Shown here one piece after another: positions 1 through 6,662 of a DNA stretch of 8,004 nucleotides; positions within the stretch are counted from its first letter, which is position 1; each line of letters opens with the position of its first letter. Origin of the DNA: Pseudomonadota bacterium (GTDB lineage Bacteria > Pseudomonadota > Alphaproteobacteria > Sphingomonadales > Sphingomonadaceae); contig JARXKR010000103.1 in assembly GCA_030271565.1 (NCBI GenBank), positions 1 through 8,004 on the forward strand. Reading direction: 5' to 3'. The notes below the pieces were generated by a model, which did no database searches, was not told the origin of the DNA, and worked only from the letters and a program-made list of their open reading frames with translations. Position numbers and translations under genes: made by a program.

Positions 1-1137
1 GGCTCGGGCCGCACGCCCTATTCGCGCGGCGGCGACGGGATGTGCGCGCTCGGCCCGGCCTTGCGCGAGTACATCGTGTCCGAGGCAATGGCGGCGCTGG
101 GCGTGCCGACCACGCGGAGCCTGGCGGTGGTAACCACCGGCAGCGGCATCTGGCGCGAGCAACCGCATCCCGCCGCAGTGCTCACCCGTGTCGCGGCGAG
201 CCACCTTCGGATCGGTAGCTTCGAATTCGCGGCCGCGCACCAGGGGCGTGAAGCGGTCGAGCGATTGTGTGACTACGCGCTCGCGCGGCACTATCCGGCG
301 CTACTGGCCGCGCACAATCGTCCGCTCGCGCTGCTCGAAGCGGTGGCCGAAGCGCAGGCGCGGCTGGTCGCGAAATGGATGGCGCTGGGCTTCGTGCATG
401 GGGTTATGAACACCGACAATGTCACGATCTCGGGCGAGACGATCGATTACGGCCCCTGCGCGTTCCTCGATACCTATTCGGCGGGTGAGGTGTTCAGTTC
501 GATCGACCAGAACGGCCGCTATGCCTATGGCCAGCAGCCTGCGGTGTGCCGCTGGAACCTCTACCAGCTCGCCTCCGCGCTGATCGAATCCATTGTGGCA
601 GTGGATGAAGCCGACGCCGAGGCCACGCGGCTGCTGCTCGAAGACTGGCCGCTGCGCTACCGCGCGCACTGGCTGCGCGAAATGCGGGCCAAGCTGGGTC
701 TGACCACCCAGCACGATGACGATCATGGGCTGGCGCAAGAATTCATCGCGTTGCTCGAAGGCCAGCAGGCCGATTTCACGATGCTGTTTCGGTCGCTGGC
801 GGCGAGCCTGACGGACGGGTTCGGCGCGTTCGCCGCACAGCTGCTAGAGCCGGACAAACTGAAAACATGGCACGCGCGCTGGCAAGAGCGGCTGGCGCTT
901 GAGCCAGCGGTTCCCGCAATGCGGGCAGCGGCCATGGATGCGGTCAACCCGCTCTACATCCCGCGCAACCATCGGCTTGATGCCGCGCTTAGCTCCGCCG
1001 AGGCGGGCGACCTTGCGCCGTTTACCGGCATGCTCGCAGCAGTCAGCCAACCATTCGTCGCGCAGTCCGGCTGGGAGGAGTTTTCAGCGATTCCGGCATC
1101 CGGATCGCCGCATCACGTAACCTTTTGCGGAACTTGA
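1..1137 (+). CDS. selO: Protein adenylyltransferase SelO (YdiU family), 3' part; N-terminus outside window
   Basis: SelO is a pseudokinase-fold enzyme that binds ATP upside down and transfers AMP to Ser/Thr/Tyr of target proteins; in E. coli it acts in the redox stress response. The frame is open from base 1, so the first in-frame ATG at base 40 is internal. The window begins inside the family motif GSGRTPYSRGGDG. Counting from the first codon seen, HGVMNTDN (133-140) carries the predicted catalytic-base Asp139. DYGPCAFLD (149-157) carries the Mg-binding Asp149, ten residues later as in E. coli D246/D256. The protein ends in TFCGT, so Cys376 is third from the end like E. coli Cys476. The activation-loop position of E. 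coli Cys272 is Phe165 here. The 378 residues seen, against about 480 for the family, suggest that roughly 100 are missing upstream. It lies 28 bases before msrA and probably shares its transcript. Confidence 0.95.
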   Translation, partial: GSGRTPYSRGGDGMCALGPALREYIVSEAMAALGVPTTRSLAVVTTGSGIWREQPHPAAVLTRVAASHLRIGSFEFAAAHQGREAVERLCDYALARHYPALLAAHNRPLALLEAVAEAQARLVAKWMALGFVHGVMNTDNVTISGETIDYGPCAFLDTYSAGEVFSSIDQNGRYAYGQQPAVCRWNLYQLASALIESIVAVDEADAEATRLLLEDWPLRYRAHWLREMRAKLGLTTQHDDDHGLAQEFIALLEGQQADFTMLFRSLAASLTDGFGAFAAQLLEPDKLKTWHARWQERLALEPAVPAMRAAAMDAVNPLYIPRNHRLDAALSSAEAGDLAPFTGMLAAVSQPFVAQSGWEEFSAIPASGSPHHVTFCGT

Positions 1138-1165
1138 ACGTATCTGGGGCGAAGGAGTTTTTCTA

Positions 1166-1780
1166 ATGTTCAAACAGTCGATCCTCGCCGCCAGTGCCGC
1201 CCTCGCTTTTGCCGCCCCGATGGCTGCCCCGGCAGCGCCCGCAAGCAGCGAAACCATCGTCCTGGCTGGCGGGTGCTTCTGGGGGATGGAAGGCACGTTC
1301 GAGCATGTGAAGGGCGTGACCAGCGTGGTTTCGGGCTACGCCGGGGGCAGCGCCGGCGATGCGACCTACGACAGCGTCAGCACCGAACGCACCGGCCATG
1401 CCGAAGCGATCCGCCTGACTTTCGATCCCAGCAAGATCTCGCTCGGTCAGATCATGCAAGTCTATTTCGTGGTGGCGCACGACTCGACCCAGGTGAACGG
1501 CCAGTACCCCGACACCGGCCCGAGCTATCGCAGCGCGGTGTTCCCGCAAAGTCCGGCGCAGAAGGCATTCGTTGCGGCCTACATCAAGGACCTCAACAGC
1601 CGCGCGCCGCTCAAGGGCCGGGTTGCAACGCGGATCGAGAGCGGGGCGTTCTATCCAGCCGAGACCTATCACCAGGACTTTATGCGCAAAAACCCGACGC
1701 ACCCCTACATCCAGCGCTGGGACGTTCCGCGAATCAAGAAGCTGAAGGCGACCTATCCGGCACTTTACCGCGACTGGTAA
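1166..1780 (+). CDS. msrA: Exported peptide-methionine (S)-S-oxide reductase MsrA
   Basis: MsrA reduces the S-epimer of methionine sulfoxide in oxidised proteins. The catalytic motif GGCFWG places nucleophile Cys37 just after a signal peptide: KQ followed by an Ala-rich hydrophobic stretch (about residues 5-22) and likely cleavage around residues 22-27. The mature enzyme should therefore be periplasmic. Other family signatures are GHAEAI with Glu80, HDSTQVNGQYPDTGPSYRS with Asp115 and Tyr121, and YHQDF at 168-172. The length of 204 aa fits one MsrA domain plus a signal peptide, with no MsrB fusion. Cys37 is the only cysteine in the whole protein, so no internal resolving cysteine exists. The start is supported by GAAGGAG (1151-1157), eight bases before the ATG. 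It follows selO closely and its last 47 bases overlap the convergent solute-binding protein gene. Confidence 0.95.
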   Translation: MFKQSILAASAALAFAAPMAAPAAPASSETIVLAGGCFWGMEGTFEHVKGVTSVVSGYAGGSAGDATYDSVSTERTGHAEAIRLTFDPSKISLGQIMQVYFVVAHDSTQVNGQYPDTGPSYRSAVFPQSPAQKAFVAAYIKDLNSRAPLKGRVATRIESGAFYPAETYHQDFMRKNPTHPYIQRWDVPRIKKLKATYPALYRDW

Positions 1781-2831
1781 GCGGTTCCGCCGCCGCCTTG
1801 ATGGCATTGTCGAGCGGCGGGTTCCAGCGGGCGAAAGCGCTCTTGGCGATCAGCTCGGGCGGCGGGAACAGCACCCCGCTGGTCTGGTAATCCTGCGGCA
1901 TCATCGCTTTCGCGGCGAGGTTCGGGGTGGGATAAAGGATCGTGTGCAGCACCCGCATTCCGGCCTGGCTTTGCAGCAGGTAGTCGATGAACTGGTGCGC
2001 ATTGCCGGCGTTGTCGGCATGCGCGGGGACGCACAGCCCGTCGCAAGTCAGCTCGCTCCCCTCGATCGGCATGACGAAGGCCAGGTCGTTATCTTCGAGC
2101 ATGACTTGCGCAACATCGCCGTTGAATTCGGCGACCAGGTCGACCTGCTTGTTCAGCAACAGGTCCTGACCGTCATCGTCATGGAAGCCCTTGATCCGGG
2201 GCAGCTGCTCCTGCAGCAATTTGGTCAGTAGCGGTACATCGCCGAGGTCGATATCGCCCGGGCCCTTGCCGAGCGTGCGCGCGACGATCCCGTAGAGTTC
2301 GGGCGCATCGGCGGGTAGGGCATAGCGTCCGGCGAAGGCGGGGTTGTCGAACAAGTCTTGCCAGCCCTTGGGCGGCACCGGGACTTTCGACTTGCGGTAG
2401 CCGATCCCGTAGACCTGCCAGGTATAGGGCACCGAATAGGTCAGCCCCCGATCGTACGGCGGATCGGCGAAACGCGGATCGAGGTTGTGCAAGTCAGGCA
2501 ACCGCGCGTGACTGAGCGGGGCGAGCAGATGCGCCTCGACCAGCCGCTCGACCATCCGGTTCGAAGCCATCAGCACGTCGGGCACGCTGGTCCCCTCGCG
2601 CAATTGCTTAAACAGCGCATCCTCGCTCGCGATCACGCTCTGAGAGACGTCGATCCCGGTGGCATCGCGGAAATCGTCGAGCGTGGTCTCGCCCAGGTAG
2701 TTTTCGAGGTTGGCGAAACGGAGCGCATCCTTTTCACCGCAGCCGCCCAGCGTCAGCGCGATCGCCGCGATGCCCAGCCCCTGCAGCGCGCGGCGGCGGG
2801 TGATCGCGGAAAAAGGCGAAGCACATTCCAT
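1734..2831 (-). CDS. PotD/PotF-like polyamine-type solute-binding lipoprotein (orphan)
   Basis: This is a periplasmic binding protein of the spermidine/putrescine family, which would capture ligand and deliver it to an ABC permease. The 365-aa product starts with a Tat-like segment TRRRALQGLG (11-20), a hydrophobic stretch and a lipobox LGGC with lipidated Cys31. Homology to E. coli PotD is clearest at YPTPNLAAK (300-308) and through VPYTWQVYGIGY (134-145). By my hand alignment, acidic ligand residues are kept (Asp175, Glu178, Asp264 for PotD D168, E171, D257), as are Tyr45 and Tyr300. Several aromatic box positions are changed (Leu42, Arg92, Phe236 and Thr262 in place of W34, Y85, W229 and W255). 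Cys263 and Cys267 flank the retained Asp. An AGGAAG ribosome binding site (2837-2842) lies five bases before the ATG. No permease or ATPase gene is adjacent, so the substrate and partner are unknown. The 3' end overlaps msrA tail to tail. Confidence 0.88.
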   Translation of the reverse strand: MECASPFSAITRRRALQGLGIAAIALTLGGCGEKDALRFANLENYLGETTLDDFRDATGIDVSQSVIASEDALFKQLREGTSVPDVLMASNRMVERLVEAHLLAPLSHARLPDLHNLDPRFADPPYDRGLTYSVPYTWQVYGIGYRKSKVPVPPKGWQDLFDNPAFAGRYALPADAPELYGIVARTLGKGPGDIDLGDVPLLTKLLQEQLPRIKGFHDDDGQDLLLNKQVDLVAEFNGDVAQVMLEDNDLAFVMPIEGSELTCDGLCVPAHADNAGNAHQFIDYLLQSQAGMRVLHTILYPTPNLAAKAMMPQDYQTSGVLFPPPELIAKSAFARWNPPLDNAIKAAAEPLTSRGKVPDRSPSAS

Positions 2832-2905
2832 CGCGGCTTCCTAGCCCGCACAAGTCGCCATGAAAACCGCACTGGCCGGGCTTGTTGTGGATGGATAGGC
2901 CGCAA

Positions 2906-2934
2906 TTGCGAGGCAAAGCGCCAGATGGCATAGT
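2906..2934 (+). promoter_or_regulatory. Candidate promoter of the TonB-like gene (possibly leaderless)
   Basis: In the 111-base divergent intergenic region, TTGCGA (2906-2911) and CATAGT (2929-2934) are separated by 17 bases, the ideal sigma-70 spacing. The -10-like box ends eight bases before the ATG at 2943, so transcription would begin at or just before the start codon. No purine-rich Shine-Dalgarno sequence precedes that ATG, which agrees with a leaderless mRNA. This is read by eye from short motifs and remains tentative. The oppositely oriented promoter of the solute-binding protein should lie in the same stretch, but I could not pick it out. Confidence 0.3.
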
Positions 2935-2942
2935 ACCGCACG

Positions 2943-3671
2943 ATGCACGAACCGCTCACCTTTGAAGGCGATCTCGACCTGTCGCCGCCGCGCCGGACCA
3001 AGGTCGGCGTGGCGGTGCTGGTGACCCTGTTGATGGCACTGCTGGCCGCCGCCTTGATCCGCGTCTTCACGCCCGATTTCGCGGCGAAGGTGGTCGATAC
3101 GGTGCTCAATACATTCTCGGTCACCGTCACCACTCCGCCAATGCCGCCCCCGCCCAAAGCGCCTGAACCCGCAGGAAAAAGCGGCGAGGAGGGTAAGAAA
3201 GCGGTCCCGCGCGAGGCGACCGCGCCGCCGGTCAAGCAGCCGATTTCCACGGTTCCCGCCCCGCGCGCCTCGAGCAGCGGCAGCGCCAACACCTCGGGCG
3301 CGGGCACCCAGGGCAACGGCACCGGCGCGGGCGGCCCGGGCAATGGCCCCGGCAGCGGCAACGGCGGGGGCGGGCAAGGCGGCGGGGCGGTGACCAAGGC
3401 GGTCAAGACTGCGGGCGATATAAACTCGGCGCGCGATTATCCGATTCCCAGCCGCGATTTGCGCATCGGCGATTACGTGATCATCGCGATCACCGTCGGC
3501 ACCGATGGCCGCCCGACCGGCTGCCGCGTTGCGCGGCCCAGCCGGGACGCGCAGGCCAATGCGATCACTTGCCAGCTCGCGCTGACCCGGTTCCGCTTCA
3601 AGCCCGCGACCGATGCCAGCGGCAAGCCGGTCAGTTCGGTCTACGGCTGGAAGCAGGCATGGTATTATTGA
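2943..3671 (+). CDS. TonB-family energy transducer-like protein
   Basis: TonB proteins span the inner membrane once and pass proton-motive energy to outer-membrane TonB-dependent receptors. The 242-aa product has the right order of parts. It has a short charged cytoplasmic N-terminus, one membrane helix (about 21-40), and a Pro/Lys-rich periplasmic stretch (about 64-108, including PPMPPPPKAPEP). A Gly/Asn/Ser low-complexity linker follows (about 110-148), then a C-terminal TonB-like domain (about 157-242). That domain has the pattern VGTDGRPTGC..ITC..RFRFKPA, with Cys194 and Cys210, as in many sphingomonad TonB-family proteins from memory. The end AWYY is unusual. No exbB or exbD lies nearby, so it may be one of several TonB paralogues using a shared ExbBD. 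It starts 111 bases from the divergent solute-binding protein gene and lies 56 bases before acs. The start lacks a recognisable ribosome binding site, but no better start is visible. The exact receptor partner is unknown. Confidence 0.75.
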   Translation: MHEPLTFEGDLDLSPPRRTKVGVAVLVTLLMALLAAALIRVFTPDFAAKVVDTVLNTFSVTVTTPPMPPPPKAPEPAGKSGEEGKKAVPREATAPPVKQPISTVPAPRASSSGSANTSGAGTQGNGTGAGGPGNGPGSGNGGGGQGGGAVTKAVKTAGDINSARDYPIPSRDLRIGDYVIIAITVGTDGRPTGCRVARPSRDAQANAITCQLALTRFRFKPATDASGKPVSSVYGWKQAWYY

Positions 3672-3727
3672 CGCGTGGTTTCTGGCGTCCATAACCGCGA
3701 TAAGCATCCTGATCCGGAGAGTACCCC

Positions 3728-5656
3728 ATGGCCACCACGCACCTCGTCCCGCCCGAATGGGCCGCGCGCGCCTATGTCGATGCGGCTGGTTATGCCGAAA
3801 AGTACACCGCCGCGCTGGAACAACCCGAGGCGTTCTGGCGCGAGGAAAGCGCCCGGATCGACTGGATCAAGCCGTGGACCAAGCTCGGCCAATGCTCGTT
3901 CGATGAGGCCGATTTCGGGATCGAATGGTTCTCCGACGGCACGCTCAATGTTTCGGCCAATTGCCTCGACCGGCACCTGGCGGAGCGCGGCGATCAGGTC
4001 GCGATCATCTGGGAAGGCGACGATGCTGAGCAGCAACGCAAGTTGACTTACCGCGAGCTGCACGGCGAAGTCTGCCGGATGGCCAATGCGCTCAAAGCGC
4101 TGGGCGCCAAGCGCGGCGACCGGATCACTATCTACCTGCCGATGATCCCCGAGGCGGCAATGGCGATGCTCGCCTGCACCCGGATCGGCGCGATCCATTC
4201 GATCGTGTTCGGCGGCTTCAGCCCCGAAGCGCTCGCCGGGCGGATTCAGGATTGCGATTCGAACCTGGTGATCACCGCAGACGGCGGCATGCGCGGGGGC
4301 AAGCTGGTCCCGCTCAAGGCCAATGTCGATGCCGCGCTCGAACAATGCCCTTCGGTCGATGCGGTGCTGGTAGTGCGCCATGTCGGCAACGACAGTGGCT
4401 TCGTCGATGGCCGCGACCACTGGTGGCACAAATTGCGCGATGCCGTCTCGCCCGACTGCGCCCCCGAGGAAATGGGCGCCGAGGACCCCCTGTTCATCCT
4501 CTATACCTCGGGCAGCACCGGCCAGCCCAAGGGCGTGCTGCACACCACCGGCGGCTATCTGACCTGGGCGGCGATGACCCACCACTACGTGTTCGATTAC
4601 CGCCCCGGCGAGATCTACTGGTGCGCTGCAGACGTCGGCTGGGTCACCGGGCACAGCTATGTCGTCTATGGGCCCTTGGCGAACGGCGCGACCACGCTGA
4701 TGTTCGAAGGCGTGCCCAATTACCCCACACACAGCCGCTTCTGGGAGATCGTCGACCGTCATCAGGTGGAGATATTCTACGGCGCGCCGACCGCGCTGCG
4801 GGCGTTGATGCGCGAAGGTGATAGCTGGGTTACCGCGACCAGCCGCAAGAGCTTGCGCTTGCTCGGCTCGGTCGGCGAACCGATCAATCCCGAGGCGTGG
4901 GAATGGTATTGGCGCGTGGTCGGCGATGGCCGCTGCCCGATCGTCGATACTTATTGGCAGACCGAGACCGGCGCCTGCATGATGACCCCGCTACCCGGCG
5001 CGCATGCCTTGAAACCCGGTGCGGCGAGTTTCCCGATGTTCGGCGTAGTGCCGCAGATCGTCGATGCCGAGGGCGCGGTGCTTGAAGGCGCGGCCGAGGG
5101 CAACCTGTGCATCACGCAAAGCTGGCCGGGGCAGATGCGCACCGTGTGGGGCGATCACGAACGCTTCTTCCAGACCTATTTCACCACCTACCCGGGCAAG
5201 TATTTCACCGGCGATGGCTGCAAGCGCGACGCCGACGGCTACTACTGGATCACCGGCCGGGTCGACGACGTGATCAACGTTTCCGGTCACCGCATGGGCA
5301 CCGCCGAAGTTGAAAGCGCGCTGGTCTCGCACGCCCAAGTGGCAGAAGCTGCCGTGGTCGGCTTCCCGCATGAGATCAAGGGGCAGGGCATCTACGCCTA
5401 TGTCACGCTCAACGCCGGCGAAGACCCGAACGATGCAGTGCGCGCCGAACTGGTCAAATGGGTGCGCAAGGAAATCGGCCCGATCGCGACGCCCGACGTG
5501 ATCCACTTCGCCCCGGGCCTGCCCAAAACTCGCAGCGGCAAGATCATGCGGCGGATATTGCGCAAGATCGCCGAGGGCGACGTCTCGAACCTGGGCGACA
5601 CCAGCACGCTCGCCGATCCCGGCGTGGTCGATGTGCTGCTGGCGAGCGGGCGATAG
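3728..5656 (+). CDS. acs: Acetyl-CoA synthetase, AMP-forming
   Basis: Acs activates acetate with ATP to acetyl-AMP and then forms acetyl-CoA; it is cytoplasmic and feeds the TCA/glyoxylate cycles and lipid or PHA synthesis. The 642-aa length matches the family (about 650). Visible landmarks are the ATP-binding P-loop YTSGSTGQPKG (259-269), the acyl-pocket and adenylation motif YWQTETG (409-415), and the hinge-region TGRVDDVINVSGHR. Trp410 corresponds to the Trp that limits the pocket to acetate, which argues against a propionyl- or longer acyl-CoA synthetase. The C-terminal PKTRSGKIMRR (599-609) has Lys605, the catalytic lysine that Pat-type acetyltransferases and CobB-type deacetylases control in other bacteria. 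A GGAG (3716-3719) sits eight bases before the ATG. Its TAG stop is one base from the convergent lipocalin stop, so no independent terminator fits between them. Confidence 0.96.
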   Translation: MATTHLVPPEWAARAYVDAAGYAEKYTAALEQPEAFWREESARIDWIKPWTKLGQCSFDEADFGIEWFSDGTLNVSANCLDRHLAERGDQVAIIWEGDDAEQQRKLTYRELHGEVCRMANALKALGAKRGDRITIYLPMIPEAAMAMLACTRIGAIHSIVFGGFSPEALAGRIQDCDSNLVITADGGMRGGKLVPLKANVDAALEQCPSVDAVLVVRHVGNDSGFVDGRDHWWHKLRDAVSPDCAPEEMGAEDPLFILYTSGSTGQPKGVLHTTGGYLTWAAMTHHYVFDYRPGEIYWCAADVGWVTGHSYVVYGPLANGATTLMFEGVPNYPTHSRFWEIVDRHQVEIFYGAPTALRALMREGDSWVTATSRKSLRLLGSVGEPINPEAWEWYWRVVGDGRCPIVDTYWQTETGACMMTPLPGAHALKPGAASFPMFGVVPQIVDAEGAVLEGAAEGNLCITQSWPGQMRTVWGDHERFFQTYFTTYPGKYFTGDGCKRDADGYYWITGRVDDVINVSGHRMGTAEVESALVSHAQVAEAAVVGFPHEIKGQGIYAYVTLNAGEDPNDAVRAELVKWVRKEIGPIATPDVIHFAPGLPKTRSGKIMRRILRKIAEGDVSNLGDTSTLADPGVVDVLLASGR

Positions 5657-5657
5657 C

Positions 5658-6212
5658 TTACGGCTGCCGCGTAATCCGCAACATCGAGGTATCGTAACCC
5701 ATGGCCTTGGCTCGTTCGACCAATGCTTCCAATTTGACCGGACCCGGGTTGGCGTCGCGTGACAGCAACCACAGATAGCGGCCCGAGCCTTCGCCAACAA
5801 TCGACCACGAATAGTCGTCGGCATGGTCGAGCACCCAGTAATCGCCGTAAAACGGGCCGAAGAAACTGACTTTAAGTTTCGCTCCGGTGGCGGTGTCGAC
5901 CACCTTGGCCTTGCCGGTGGCCCGCTTGATCGAGCCGTCGGGTTTGCGGCAGGTGTTGATCACCTCAACCTTGCCGTCTTCGCGCAGTGCATAGTCGGCG
6001 GTCACCCCGTCGCAGTCCTTCTGGAAACCCTGCTCGTAGCGCGCAAGTTCGTACCAGTGGCCAAGGTAGCGGGACAGTTCGACCGGCTTGGCCGGCTGCG
6101 GCACGGCAGTATTGCCGACCGCGTGTTTGGACAAAAGGCTGGTGCAACCGCCCACTGCCAGTGCGGAGGCGAGCAGCATGGCTGCGGCGAGTTTTGTGCG
6201 TTGGCTGGTCAT
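5658..6212 (-). CDS. blc: Blc-type bacterial lipocalin lipoprotein
   Basis: Bacterial lipocalins are eight-stranded barrels, usually anchored to the outer membrane, that bind lysophospholipids or fatty acids and are linked to envelope stress. From the chosen ATG the product is 184 aa. It has a signal peptide with lipobox VGGC (lipidated Cys23), the lipocalin GxW motif in YLGHWYELARYE (49-60), and the Blc hallmark KVSFFGPFYGDYWVLD (114-129). The latter two match E. coli Blc closely. Cys67 and Cys88 could form the barrel disulfide. The open frame runs upstream to 6296, but the extra 28 residues (charged, no signal character) would bury the signal peptide. The ATG at 6212 also follows a GAAGGA purine tract. 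The 153 bases upstream to the PHA-type gene contain no gene and should hold its promoter; TTGCGC and TAAGGG 17 bases apart on the minus strand are only a weak candidate. Confidence 0.93.
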   Translation of the reverse strand: MTSQRTKLAAAMLLASALAVGGCTSLLSKHAVGNTAVPQPAKPVELSRYLGHWYELARYEQGFQKDCDGVTADYALREDGKVEVINTCRKPDGSIKRATGKAKVVDTATGAKLKVSFFGPFYGDYWVLDHADDYSWSIVGEGSGRYLWLLSRDANPGPVKLEALVERAKAMGYDTSMLRITRQP

Positions 6213-6365
6213 GCTATCCAAATCCTTCAATCCGCAATGCGTTCCGTGCTTGCCATAGGTCTTCCCGCCCTTATTTGCACCGCCATGATCGCGCAAACCA
6301 TCCAGCTCGCGCTCGCCTCGGGGCCTCGCGTGCGATGTCAGGAGCTGGAACGCGACCTTTAGCCG

Positions 6366-6662
6366 CTACTTGAGCAGCTTCAGCCCATTCTTCTCGACCG
6401 CGCCGCGGATCAGCGGTTCGAAGAATTTGAGCGCCATGGGCAAATCGACAATCACCGTTACGGCATTGTCGCCAATTTCGACCGCAGCGTTGACGCTGCT
6501 GCCCATCGCGGTGACCGCGAGGTTCATGCGGTCCTGATCGGGCCATGTCACAACCACATCGGCCATGCCGCCGGGCATCATGCCCGCAAGGTCACCGCTG
6601 CGCGCCTTGAGCCGGCGGCGGGCTTCGTCCTTGCCCAAGCTGTGCGGGATGGGGACGCGCAT
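6366..6662 (-). CDS. Polyhydroxyalkanoic acid system family protein (PHA_gran_rgn-like)
   Basis: This 98-aa cytoplasmic protein resembles the small PHA_gran_rgn family (as I recall, Pfam PF09650), named for its genomic link with polyhydroxyalkanoate granule genes; its biochemical role is not established. The family pattern is visible: an N-terminal PHSLGKDEARRRLKAR helix (6-21), a strand-rich middle, and a C-terminal VIVDLPMALKFFEPLIRGAVEKN segment (positions 70-92), ending KLLK. There is no signal peptide or membrane segment. The start codon shares its A with the stop of the upstream XpaC-like gene (TGATG arrangement) and has no good ribosome binding site of its own. It is probably translated by coupling to that gene. 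No PHA synthase, phasin or depolymerase gene lies in the window, so a PHA role here is inferred only from the family name. Confidence 0.72.
   Translation of the reverse strand: MRVPIPHSLGKDEARRRLKARSGDLAGMMPGGMADVVVTWPDQDRMNLAVTAMGSSVNAAVEIGDNAVTVIVDLPMALKFFEPLIRGAVEKNGLKLLK

Noticed and set aside
1163..1807. 214-codon minus-strand frame opposite msrA
   Set aside because: It is fully antisense to a well-supported MsrA with a strong ribosome binding site, and its Arg/His-rich translation is typical of a shadow frame.
3672..3705. Imperfect hairpin CGCGTGGTT/AACCGCG between the TonB-like gene and acs
   Set aside because: The stem is short with a bulged base and a long loop, and has no T-tract. 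It is not strong enough to call a terminator or leader.
2753..3707. Two long minus-strand frames (to 3406 and 3707) opposite the TonB-like gene
   Set aside because: Their Pro-rich or Arg/Ala-rich translations mirror the Gly-rich linker on the plus strand. They overlap each other and the start of the solute-binding protein gene.
3665..4762. 365-codon open frame on the minus strand opposite acs
   Set aside because: It is a GC-rich antisense shadow of acs, with Arg/Ala/Gly/Asp-biased composition and no family motif. Acs itself is unambiguous over the same bases.
6213..6296. 28-residue N-terminal extension of the lipocalin
   Set aside because: It would place a charged segment before the lipoprotein signal peptide. 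The internal ATG has a purine tract upstream and gives a standard signal-lipobox arrangement.
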